Shown here: one piece after another, positions 17,381-24,557 of the stretch
Numbering within the stretch: the stretch's first letter is position 1
Layout: every line of letters begins with the position of its first letter
Position numbers and translations under genes: made by a program
Origin: Bacillota bacterium
GTDB taxonomy: Bacteria; Bacillota; Clostridia; Oscillospirales; Acutalibacteraceae
Length of the DNA stretch: 32,783 bases
Direction of reading: 5' to 3'
Assembly (NCBI GenBank): GCA_030705695.1
Contig: JAUZPX010000003.1
Location: 1-32,783 of the forward strand
Notes under the pieces: model-generated
Seen by the model: only the letters and a program-made list of their open reading frames with translations
The model's database searches: none
Told to the model about the DNA's origin: nothing

Positions 17381-17486
17381 ATCTTCGGGGCGGGGTGCGA
17401 TTCCCCACCGGTGGTGAAAGCCCACGAGCGAAAGCTGATTTGGTGAAATTCCAAAGCCGACGGTTAAAGTCCGGATGTGAGAAGAT
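17381..17486 (+). ncRNA. FMN riboswitch (RFN element)
   Basis: The conserved RFN core is present: a closing stem ATCTT (17381-17385) with AAGAT (17482-17486), then GGGGCGGGGTG, ATTCCCCACCGGTGGT, AAAGCCCACGAGCG, CCAAAGCCGACGG and AAAGTCCGGATG. It precedes a hairpin terminator and the riboflavin transporter gene ribU. FMN binding should favour termination and shut off riboflavin uptake. GGGGCG (17387-17392) is complementary to CGCCCC (17516-17521) at the foot of the terminator, a possible antiterminator pairing in the unbound state (inference). Confidence 0.96.
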
Positions 17487-17516
17487 GTGTTTACTGGCAT
17501 CAGTATACGTATATTC

Positions 17517-17547
17517 GCCCCATAACGTTTGTTATGGGGCTTTTTTT
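17517..17547 (+). terminator. Riboswitch-controlled terminator upstream of ribU
   Basis: GCCCCATAAC (17517-17526) pairs perfectly with GTTATGGGGC (17531-17540) around a 4-base loop, followed by a T run. It is the expression platform of the FMN riboswitch. It may also stop read-through from the tarJ operon, which has no terminator of its own. Confidence 0.92.
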
Positions 17548-17569
17548 ATTTTAAGGAGAGAAAAATATT

Positions 17570-18205
17570 ATGAATTTCTTAAGCAAATGTAAGCAAAACA
17601 AAACAACAAATGTGCAAATGATGGTTATTACAGCCATGTTAGCTGCAATATCCTCTGTTTTGATGTTTTTTGAATTTCCTCTGTCATTTATTGCTTTGCC
17701 ATTTTATAAGCTCGACTTTAGCGAAGTTCCTGTATTAATCGGAACACTTGCTTTTGGTCCAATCTGTGGCATTGTTGTTGAAGCAATAAAAGTTCTTGTA
17801 CATTTATTATTTGTTCCGTCGCAAACTGCAGGAATCGGTGAATTAGCAAACTTTCTAATTGGTTGCTCATTCGTTATACCGTTAGGTCTTATTTACAAAT
17901 ACAAAAAAACAAGAAACTGTGCTCTTTTGGGTTTAGTAATAGGCTCCGCTATTATGACAGTCACCGCCACAGCATTAAATGCCTTTTTACTATTGCCGCT
18001 TTACTCAAAAGTTTTTAATATGCCTATGCATGTATTTACAGACATGGGTCATGCAATTATTCCGGCAATACATAATTTATTTACGTTTTGTGTTTTATCT
18101 GTCGCTCCGTTTAATTTAATAAAATGCTTTATAGTCTCTATTGCAACCTATTTTCTTTATAAACCCCTAAGAATTTTTTTGCAAAAAGATATACATACCT
18201 CTTGA
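17570..18205 (+). CDS. ribU: Riboflavin ECF transporter S-component RibU
   Basis: 211 residues, about six membrane helices. It binds and imports riboflavin together with an ECF module (EcfA, EcfA', EcfT) not found in this window. Family segments are visible: MMVITAMLAAISSVLMF, YKLDFSEVPVLIGTLAFGP, GIGELANFLIG and TALNAFLLLPLY. Start chosen at the ATG at 17570 after AAGGAG (17553-17558). The FMN riboswitch directly upstream independently supports the substrate. The stop codon overlaps the -35 hexamer of the next promoter. Confidence 0.95.
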   Translation: MNFLSKCKQNKTTNVQMMVITAMLAAISSVLMFFEFPLSFIALPFYKLDFSEVPVLIGTLAFGPICGIVVEAIKVLVHLLFVPSQTAGIGELANFLIGCSFVIPLGLIYKYKKTRNCALLGLVIGSAIMTVTATALNAFLLLPLYSKVFNMPMHVFTDMGHAIIPAIHNLFTFCVLSVAPFNLIKCFIVSIATYFLYKPLRIFLQKDIHTS

Positions 18206-18233
18206 CATCTTAGTACTAAATTGGTATTATAAT
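18202..18233 (+). promoter_or_regulatory. Sigma-A type promoter of the THF riboswitch-folT unit
   Basis: TTGACA (18202-18207) overlaps the ribU stop codon. The -10 is TATTAT at 18225-18230 (17-base spacer, preceded by TGG) or TATAAT at 18228-18233 (20-base spacer). The unit is thus transcribed separately from ribU. Confidence 0.75.
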
Positions 18234-18261
18234 CACGATCTTTTACAAAAAACGATCATTT

Positions 18262-18373
18262 CCACAGAGTAGAAACATGTGCGCATGCCAATAGGCATAC
18301 AGTGCCGCTTGAACGGGGAGTTGTCAGGCGGACGAAAGAGAAATCAGCGGTACATGTTTCGCATCCCGCTGTT
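18262..18373 (+). ncRNA. Tetrahydrofolate (THF) riboswitch
   Basis: Conserved THF-I segments occur in order: GAGTAGA (18267-18273), GTGCCGCTTGAACGGGGAGTT, GGACGAAAG and GCATCCCGCTG (18361-18371). A helix forms between AAACATGT (18272-18279) and ACATGTTT (18352-18359). The following gene is a FolT-type S-component. The last conserved strand, CCCGCT (18365-18370), can also pair with AGCGGG (18403-18408), the left arm of the downstream terminator, giving a simple mutually exclusive switch. Outer boundaries are approximate. Confidence 0.9.
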
Positions 18374-18401
18374 ACATAAAGAAATTTTTTCTGTATGATG
18401 T

Positions 18402-18435
18402 AAGCGGGGCGGTGCACCCGCTTCGTTTATTTTTT
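18402..18435 (+). terminator. Riboswitch-controlled terminator upstream of folT
   Basis: AAGCGGG (18402-18408) pairs with CCCGCTT (18417-18423), followed by CG and a T-rich run. The left arm competes with the riboswitch strand CCCGCT at 18365-18370. Confidence 0.85.
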
Positions 18436-18482
18436 ACAACTTTTTCCTCTTTGTGTAACATAAAATACAAGGAGGATTTTTT

Positions 18483-19088
18483 ATGTCAAAAAAGCAATTT
18501 CCAGGTCAGTTCCCCGATCAGAATGATCAAAAGGCAATTCCCAAAATTACGAGAATACCATATTTAAAGGTATTCGAGCTAAACCCTACATTTAAACTTT
18601 CCTTAGCTGCAATGCTGTTGGCAACAAGCGTAGTCTTAGGTACTTTCGCAACTATAGCAACACCTTATCTGAAAATCGGCTTCCGGTTTCTTCCAATTGC
18701 TATTGCAGGTATTATCTTGGGTCCGATATATGGAGCTGTTATTGGCGGGCTAACGGATATACTTTGTTTTTTCACTAATAACCCTACAGGAGAACCTTAT
18801 TTCCCTGGATTCACAATAAGCCTAATTATAGTCGGTCTGGTTTATGGACTTGTTTTCTATAAAAAAGATGTAACCATTTTAAAGCTTGTAATTACTAAGA
18901 TTGGTTTGGATATTTTTATTGAAATTTTACTAAAGTCGTTTTGGATTAACATTGCATATGGAGCTCCCTTTGTTGTAATATTGCCGACATTTATTATTGA
19001 ATCAGCTATAATGCTTCCAATTGAAGTTACTTTAATTTATGCAGTAACTCTTTTGACAGCAAAAATACCTATAAAAGCTCATAATTAA
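18483..19088 (+). CDS. folT: Folate ECF transporter S-component FolT
   Basis: 201 residues. An unusual polar, Pro/Gln-rich N-terminal extension (residues 1-30, QFPGQFPDQNDQ) precedes five to six membrane helices. Family-like segments are LKIGFRFLPIAIAGIILGPIYGAVIGGLTDIL and PTGEPYFPGFTIS, as in the FolT/folate-ECF family. It should bind folates and import them with a shared ECF module. GGAGG (18471-18475) precedes the ATG. The THF riboswitch just upstream supports folate as substrate. A terminator follows at 19108-19130. Confidence 0.92.
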   Translation: MSKKQFPGQFPDQNDQKAIPKITRIPYLKVFELNPTFKLSLAAMLLATSVVLGTFATIATPYLKIGFRFLPIAIAGIILGPIYGAVIGGLTDILCFFTNNPTGEPYFPGFTISLIIVGLVYGLVFYKKDVTILKLVITKIGLDIFIEILLKSFWINIAYGAPFVVILPTFIIESAIMLPIEVTLIYAVTLLTAKIPIKAHN

Positions 19089-19107
19089 TTTACAATCAAG
19101 ATGCAAA

Positions 19108-19137
19108 TGCAGCACCCCTTGGGTGCTGCATTTATTT
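19108..19137 (+). terminator. Terminator of folT
   Basis: TGCAGCACCC (19108-19117) pairs with GGGTGCTGCA (19121-19130) around a CTT loop, followed by a T-rich stretch. It lies 19 bases after the folT stop. The following 180 bases up to the next terminator hold nothing recognisable. Confidence 0.88.
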
Positions 19138-19310
19138 GTGCGCTGGGACAAAATGGTTTTAGAAATAATCCCCCTCCCCCAACACACTATCGCTTTTGCG
19201 TTCTCATAAAGCACAGCTTTTGTTAATTCATTTTATTCTATAAAATACCTAATATTATAACTCTTAAAATAGTTTTCTAAGCTGTTATGAATAAAGTGTT
19301 TTCATATACA

Positions 19311-19343
19311 TAAAAAGCACCCCGACAATATAGTCGGGGTGCT
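19311..19343 (-). terminator. Terminator of the starch-binding surface protein gene
   Basis: On the minus strand AGCACCCCGAC pairs with GTCGGGGTGCT (arms 19333-19343 and 19316-19326) around a 6-base loop, followed by a T run. It lies about 40 bases after the stop of the leftward gene. Confidence 0.9.
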
Positions 19344-19385
19344 AAATTTGTTGTTTGTTCTAATTCAGATTATAGAATCTGTAAA

Positions 19386-20690
19386 TTAGTCGTTAACTCT
19401 TCTCTTGCGAGCAAAGAGTACAACGCCAGCTGCTAACATCAGAACAACAAACAGAACTGTAACAGAAGTTGCCTGGCCTGTTGTTACAGAGCCACCTGGT
19501 GTAGCTGTAGTAGCTGCTGTTGTTGGAGCAACTGTAGCTACTGTTGTAGCATCTGTAGCAATTGTTGTTGGAGCAACTGTAGCATCTGTAGGAGTTACAG
19601 TTGTTGGAGTAGTTGGTTCGGTTGGTATTGTTGGTTCTGTTGGAGTTGTTGGAGCAGCTTTTACATCAATTTTCTGAGAAAGAACTGCACCGTTTGTAGC
19701 AACATTGTTAACTACGAAATCATTGAAGTTTACATCATAGCAAGAATCCATGTTGGAGTTTGCCCAGCATTGACCGTCAGCGATAACATTGAATGTTACA
19801 ACAGCAACGTCAGCACCGCCAGCAGCTGCAAATGCAGGGAAACCAGCAAGAACGGAAGCATTAAAGTTAAGTTCGCTTACGTTAGCATCATCTGTTGCAT
19901 TAGCAGTTGTACCGCCAACAACACCACTCAAATTTGGGAAAGATGCGCTTACAAATTGTAATGTTGTGTTTGAGAAATCAATTGCATCATCAATAGCAAC
20001 TACAGGAGCATCTGCTGTGCCAGCTGTTAGATGAACTGTAAATGTAACTGTATCGCCAGTTTTAACAGTAGCTGTTGATGCATCAGCAGGAACTGTTGTT
20101 GTTTGTGTTGGAACCTCTGTTGCTACTTCTGTAGGAGCAACAGTAGCATCTGTAGGAGCAACAGTAGCATCTGTAGGAGCAACAGTAGCATCTGTAGGAG
20201 CATCTGTTACAACTTCTGTAGGAGCAACTGTTGCGCCAAGTGCAGGACCATTGTAATCGATATAAGCTTTTGTGCCATCAAAACCAATAACTACTGTATC
20301 GCCGGTATTTGCAACTACAACAGTGGCATTAGCTCCGCCAAAGCTAGCATCGCCAGTCAGGTTGTATTCGCCATTATCCCAAGCATTGTTTGTAGTAATT
20401 TTGAAGTCATATGAGCCAGCTGCAACATTTGTAAATACTTTTACAATTTGGTCGGCAGGTACATATGAAGCATAAAGAGAAGATGCATCAATAGTAGCCA
20501 TGTTGTTAGCTGCATCTGCAGGCTTCCAGCCTGTTGATGTAGGATCGCTTGCTTCGCAAAGACCTTGCGCACCAGCTACGGTGTAGATTTTTGTTGTATC
20601 AACAGTGGCAAAAGCAGTAACGGAAGCAATGCATGTCATTGTTGCAACCAAAGCTATTGCTAAAATGATACCAAGTGATTTTTTGAACAT
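19386..20690 (-). CDS. Cell-surface protein with an X25-type starch-binding module and a cohesin-like module (putative mini-scaffoldin)
   Basis: 434 residues. A signal peptide (cleavage likely after AFA, residue 28) leads to an X25-like module at about 34-147. It has the pullulanase/amylosome pattern GWKPADAANNM, AAGSYDFKITTNNAWDNGEYNLTGD, GGANATVVV and TVVIGFDG, with Trp55 and Trp104 as candidate sugar contacts. A Thr/Pro/Ala linker (about 152-205) precedes a cohesin-like domain (about 206-345: TGDTVTFTVHL, IDFSNTTLQFVSA, VAVVTFNV). A second Thr/Pro linker then leads to SVTTG (411-415), a membrane helix and RKRR, a sorting-signal layout without the LP of LPXTG. AGGAGG precedes the ATG and the promoter is strong. 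It may display dockerin-bearing amylases at the surface, as in R. bromii. The cohesin assignment is the least certain part. Confidence 0.8.
   Translation of the reverse strand: MFKKSLGIILAIALVATMTCIASVTAFATVDTTKIYTVAGAQGLCEASDPTSTGWKPADAANNMATIDASSLYASYVPADQIVKVFTNVAAGSYDFKITTNNAWDNGEYNLTGDASFGGANATVVVANTGDTVVIGFDGTKAYIDYNGPALGATVAPTEVVTDAPTDATVAPTDATVAPTDATVAPTEVATEVPTQTTTVPADASTATVKTGDTVTFTVHLTAGTADAPVVAIDDAIDFSNTTLQFVSASFPNLSGVVGGTTANATDDANVSELNFNASVLAGFPAFAAAGGADVAVVTFNVIADGQCWANSNMDSCYDVNFNDFVVNNVATNGAVLSQKIDVKAAPTTPTEPTIPTEPTTPTTVTPTDATVAPTTIATDATTVATVAPTTAATTATPGGSVTTGQATSVTVLFVVLMLAAGVVLFARKRRVND
20131..20193. repeat. Three tandem 21-bp repeats in the linker
   Basis: A 21-base unit (GTAGGAGCAACAGTAGCATCT on the plus strand, written here for one unit minus nothing) recurs three times without change and then decays. 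On the coding strand it encodes a seven-residue Thr/Pro/Ala/Asp unit of the linker in the surface protein. Confidence 0.85.
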
Positions 20691-20733
20691 TTTATAGTCC
20701 TCCTTTTTATTTATGCTTTAACTAAGCAAATTC

Positions 20734-20762
20734 ATTATATAACACGTCACAATAAAAATCAA
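20734..20762 (-). promoter_or_regulatory. Strong sigma-A promoter of the surface protein gene
   Basis: Minus strand TTGATT (20757-20762) and TATAAT (20734-20739) with an exact 17-base spacer. It gives a short leader with AAGGAGG before the ATG at 20690. Confidence 0.8.
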
Positions 20763-20886
20763 GATTTTTTTATTTTTTTGTAATATAAATAAATCCCATA
20801 AAAACTGTGCAACTTATACCAAAATATTATGTTTTTTTTTCTATTGAGTAAAAATTATCTGTATCAATATGCCCTTTAGACAATGT

Positions 20887-21894
20887 TTATTCATATCCGT
20901 TCTGATTATGTGATTGCCAATTCCAAGAATCTCGGCACATGTCTTCAATTGTTTTTTCAGCTGTCCAATGTAGCTTTTCACGTGCTTTTTTAGGATCAGC
21001 ATAACATTCATCTATATCACCGGGGCGTCTTTCTTTAATGGTATACGGAATTTTAAGATTATTCACTTTTTCAAAAGCTTTTACAATATCAAGTACGCTA
21101 TACCCTGTGCCTGTTCCGAGATTGAACACCTCACAGCCTTTATTCTCTTTTGCATATCCGATAGCCGCTACGTGACCTTTCGCCAAATCCACAACATGAA
21201 TATAATCACGTACGCCTGTACCGTCATGAGTATTATAATCATTGCCGAAAACACCAAGCTCGGGAAGCTTACCAACAGCTACTTGAGTTATAAAAGGAAG
21301 AAGGTTGTTTGGAATTCCGTTTGGATCCTCTCCGATACGTCCGCTCTCATGCGCACCGATTGGATTAAAATAACGTAATAAAACAACCGAAAGTTTCGGA
21401 TTGGCGAAAGCTGCATCACGCAAAATCTGCTCAATCATAAGTTTAGTAAATCCGTATGGGTTTGTGCAGCCTGTTTTCATCTCTTCATGCAGAGGTACAG
21501 ACTCAGGTATTCCATATACAGTAGCGGATGAACTGAATATAAAATTATGTACGTCGTGACGCTCCATAGTTTCAAGAATCGTTAAAGCAGTATCAATATT
21601 ATTACGATAGTATTTTAAAGGAAACTGTACACTTTCTCCTACAGCCTTATATCCTGCAAAATGAACTACTGCATCTATTTCGTTTTCATTAAAAAGTTTT
21701 TCAACAGCTTCTTTATCGGCAACGTCGATATTTACTAAAGGAATTTTTCTTCCTGTAATTTCTTCGAGTCTTCTTACAGCTTCAGGTTTGCTGTTAGAAA
21801 AATCATCTGCAATAAGTACGTCATATCCTGAATTAATTAATTCAATACATGTATGTGAGCCTATATATCCTGCCCCACCTGTTAACAGTACCAT
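20887..21894 (-). CDS. galE: UDP-glucose 4-epimerase GalE
   Basis: 335 residues, normal for the extended SDR family. It interconverts UDP-glucose and UDP-galactose in the cytoplasm. The NAD loop is GGAGYIGSH (residues 6-14). The catalytic pair is Ser in SSSATVYG and Tyr-Lys in NPYGFTK. GalE-type segments DNFSNS-like DDFSNSKPE, HFAGYKAVGESVQ, LRYFNPIGAHESG and GTGVRDYIHVVDLAKGHV are all present. A GGAGG site precedes the ATG. It may supply galactose units for the surface glycans encoded upstream, or serve galactose use; the sequence does not decide. Confidence 0.97.
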   Translation of the reverse strand: MVLLTGGAGYIGSHTCIELINSGYDVLIADDFSNSKPEAVRRLEEITGRKIPLVNIDVADKEAVEKLFNENEIDAVVHFAGYKAVGESVQFPLKYYRNNIDTALTILETMERHDVHNFIFSSSATVYGIPESVPLHEEMKTGCTNPYGFTKLMIEQILRDAAFANPKLSVVLLRYFNPIGAHESGRIGEDPNGIPNNLLPFITQVAVGKLPELGVFGNDYNTHDGTGVRDYIHVVDLAKGHVAAIGYAKENKGCEVFNLGTGTGYSVLDIVKAFEKVNNLKIPYTIKERRPGDIDECYADPKKAREKLHWTAEKTIEDMCRDSWNWQSHNQNGYE

Positions 21895-21954
21895 AATTAT
21901 ACCTCCAAAAAAATTTATTTTTTCTATAGTTTTTTTATTCTTACTTATTACATT

Positions 21955-21983
21955 ATAATATCTTGATTTTGTGTTTTTGTAAA
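21955..21983 (-). promoter_or_regulatory. Sigma-A promoter of galE
   Basis: Minus strand TTTACA (21978-21983) and TATTAT (21955-21960) with a 17-base spacer. Confidence 0.6.
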
Positions 21984-22082
21984 GATTTTATTATTTAGCA
22001 AAACAACACTGCATGTTCAAAAATCCGTCACAATAAATGAATATACTCAGAACATCAAAAAAAACGGAAGGATGAATTCAAT

Positions 22083-23699
22083 ATGTATATTGTAAAAAAT
22101 GCGCTGAGAAGTATTACGCGCAGTCTTAGCAGAAACATATTAATTTGTATCATCGCATTGGTTATAGCAACATCGGCATGTATTGCACTATCCATTAAAC
22201 AATCATCAGCAACAGCAAAAGATAACGCACTTAAACAAATAAATGTTACGGGCGTCATTTCAATAAACGAAGAGAAGCTGCAGCAGCAGTTTGCACCAAG
22301 CAGCTCAGGGTCATCATCTACGCAACGTAAGAATATGCGTACACAAATGTCAACTCTCGAAAGCGGGCTTTCTCTTACTAATTTGCAAAAATACGCAAAA
22401 GCCAGCAGCGTTAGTAATTTTTATTATCAAATATCTTCCTCAATGAACGGCTCTGGAATTGACGCAGTTGATACAAACCAAGGTAATTTTTCTACTAGCA
22501 CAAGCCCAACAAGTACTTCTTCATCTAGCAGCAAAAAAAGCGGAGAATTTGGTGGGGAAAACGGTGGCGGAAACAGCAATGCACCAAAAATGTTTGCTGG
22601 AATGGGTCAACAAGGCGACTTCACTGTTATTGGTTACAGCACTTCAAAAGCCATGACAGATTTTGTTTCAGGCACAAAGAAATTATCCTCAGGTTCCATG
22701 TTTACTTTTGACGGCAAAAACAATTCCTGTATTATCAGCGACCAATTGGCTACTTATAACTCATTAAAAGTAGGCAGTACAATCACACTCAAAAACCCGA
22801 ACAAAACTTCAGGTACAGCGGAAACATATACCTTTACTGTTACAGGTATTTATCATAATTCAGAATCTAGTACGAGTTCTTCAGGCGGTATGAGTTTTGG
22901 TGCCAGCAGCAACACTGCAAATCAGATTTATACTTCTTACACAGCACTGAATAACATTACCACAACTTCCACAAAAAGTGCCACAACAAGCAAGGATGAT
23001 CAAGGAAACACCACAAGCACAGCTTTAAGATCACAAGTATCTGGCACATATGTATTCGGAACAGAAGCAGCTTTCAACACATTCAAAAAACAAGTAAAAA
23101 CAATGGGACTTTCTGACAGTTATACTGTCACATCTCCTGACATCACCAGTTTTGAAAACAGCATTAAACCCCTTGATACCCTTGGCGGATATGCTACTAT
23201 ATTCTTACTCATTGTACTTCTTGTCGGAGGTGTTCTTCTCGCTCTCATAAACATATTCAGCATTCGCGACAGAAAATACGAAGTCGGCGTTTTAGCTGCA
23301 ATCGGCATGAAGAAATTTAAAGTAGCTTCTCAATTTGTTGTCGAGCTGTTTATAGTAACATTTGTTGCGATTATTATAGGAACTTCGGTAGGTGCGGCAG
23401 TTTCGGTACCTGTTACCAACTCGCTGCTGCAAAATCAGATAGCACAACAAACAAGCACCGCAAGCAGCATTAACAATAACTTTGGCTATCGAGGCGGACA
23501 GGGCGGTCCTGGAATGTCAAGCATCAGTCAGGCAAGCACCAATACTAATTTTGTAAAACAAGTTCAAAGTGCAACCGACTTGAATGTTGTTATGGAGCTT
23601 GTTGGAATAGGAATTTTGCTAACATTAATTTCCAGTTCAATCGCCATCATCTTCATCTCAAGGTATGAGCCACTGAAGATACTTTCTAATAGAGATTAA
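22083..23699 (+). CDS. MacB/FtsX-type ABC transporter permease with Ser/Gly-rich extracellular region
   Basis: 538 residues. The MacB layout is clear: an N-terminal membrane helix (about 19-38), a long extracellular domain (about 40-370), then a C-terminal FtsX domain with three helices (about 375-395, 425-450 and 500-525). FtsX landmarks are IRDRKYEVGVLAAIGMKK and the terminal EPLKILSNRD. Such proteins couple an ATPase to export or mechanical signalling across the membrane, for example lipoproteins, peptides or antibiotic resistance. The extracellular domain contains a Ser/Thr run (about 136-150) and a Gly/Asn/Met-rich stretch (about 153-180). A second Gly-rich insert (about 463-485) lies between the last two helices. 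The ATPase gene follows 17 bases later. Substrate unknown. Confidence 0.9.
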   Translation: MYIVKNALRSITRSLSRNILICIIALVIATSACIALSIKQSSATAKDNALKQINVTGVISINEEKLQQQFAPSSSGSSSTQRKNMRTQMSTLESGLSLTNLQKYAKASSVSNFYYQISSSMNGSGIDAVDTNQGNFSTSTSPTSTSSSSSKKSGEFGGENGGGNSNAPKMFAGMGQQGDFTVIGYSTSKAMTDFVSGTKKLSSGSMFTFDGKNNSCIISDQLATYNSLKVGSTITLKNPNKTSGTAETYTFTVTGIYHNSESSTSSSGGMSFGASSNTANQIYTSYTALNNITTTSTKSATTSKDDQGNTTSTALRSQVSGTYVFGTEAAFNTFKKQVKTMGLSDSYTVTSPDITSFENSIKPLDTLGGYATIFLLIVLLVGGVLLALINIFSIRDRKYEVGVLAAIGMKKFKVASQFVVELFIVTFVAIIIGTSVGAAVSVPVTNSLLQNQIAQQTSTASSINNNFGYRGGQGGPGMSSISQASTNTNFVKQVQSATDLNVVMELVGIGILLTLISSSIAIIFISRYEPLKILSNRD

Positions 23700-23716
23700 A
23701 TAAGGAGGACTATAAC

Positions 23717-24412
23717 ATGAGTATTTTAAGTTTAGATAATGTTTCCTACTTCTATGACGGAACAAAAAAGAATGTTCTTGAAAACATTTCATATGATTTT
23801 GACCCGGGTTTGATTTATGCGGTGGTTGGACGTTCCGGTGCAGGAAAAACGACACTACTTTCTTTGCTTTCAGGTTTGACAAATCCTAAAAAGGGTTCAA
23901 TTCTCTGGAACGAGAAAGATATTAATAAGCTAAACAAATATACTTACCGCAGCCAATACATCGGTGTAATATTTCAAAGCTTTAATCTTCTACCCAATCT
24001 TACTGCAGTTGAAAACGTAATTCTTTCTATGGATATTTCAGGCAAAAAGTTTAATAACAAAAAGCAACATGCTTTAGAGCTTCTGGGCAAAGTAGGTTTA
24101 AGCGAAGATGAGGCACATCGCAGAGTCTTAAAGCTTTCAGGCGGACAGCAACAAAGAGTCGCAATTGCCAGGGCACTTTCATACGATCCTGAAATCATTC
24201 TTGCTGACGAACCCACAGGTAATCTTGACCTTGAAACTCAGGATGATATTCTCGACATCTTCAGCAAACTTGCAAAAGAAGAAAACAAGTGCATTGTCCT
24301 TGTAACTCACTCTCCGCAGGTTTCAGAACGAGCAGACAAGATTTACGAACTGATTCCGCTTAAGGGAACTCGTCCAAAGTCTGACCAACAATCAAACGAA
24401 AAAATCGGATAA
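23717..24412 (+). CDS. ABC transporter ATP-binding protein (LolD/MacB family)
   Basis: 231 residues. Walker A is GRSGAGKTT (about residues 37-45), the Q-loop is VIFQSFNLLPNLTAVENV, the signature LSGGQQQRVAIARAL, Walker B ILADEPTGNLD and the switch histidine VTHSP. This set is characteristic of LolD/MacB ATPases, which pair with FtsX-type permeases such as the preceding gene. GGAGG lies just upstream of the ATG. The unit ends at a bidirectional hairpin at 24493-24533. Confidence 0.95.
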   Translation: MSILSLDNVSYFYDGTKKNVLENISYDFDPGLIYAVVGRSGAGKTTLLSLLSGLTNPKKGSILWNEKDINKLNKYTYRSQYIGVIFQSFNLLPNLTAVENVILSMDISGKKFNNKKQHALELLGKVGLSEDEAHRRVLKLSGGQQQRVAIARALSYDPEIILADEPTGNLDLETQDDILDIFSKLAKEENKCIVLVTHSPQVSERADKIYELIPLKGTRPKSDQQSNEKIG

Positions 24413-24492
24413 TAAAATTTTTCAGTATGTTTTTCTCTAAATTTTTTCATTATATTTTCTTCTAAAATTGTTCACTTCTTCTCCACTAAAAT

Positions 24493-24533
24493 AAGCAAAA
24501 GCAGCGGGATTAAAGCCTCGCTGCTTTTTGCTT
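24493..24533. terminator. Bidirectional terminator between convergent genes
   Basis: GCAGCG (24501-24506) pairs with CGCTGC (24519-24524), extended by flanking A and T runs (AGCAAAA and TTTTTGCT). It ends the ABC exporter unit (+) and the LysM gene (-). Confidence 0.85.
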
Positions 24534-24557
24534 AAATGCTTTCGAAAAATCAACTGA

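Noticed and set aside
17395..17592. 65-codon plus-strand open frame
   Set aside because: It runs through the FMN riboswitch and its terminator, has no ribosome site, and overlaps the ribU start.
20131..20193. Possible CRISPR array
   Set aside because: The repeats are directly contiguous without spacers and in frame within a protein linker.
20103..20414. Plus-strand frame with a Cys/Arg/Ser repeat pattern
   Set aside because: It is the complement of the tandem-repeat linker of the leftward surface protein; the repeat pattern comes from that gene.
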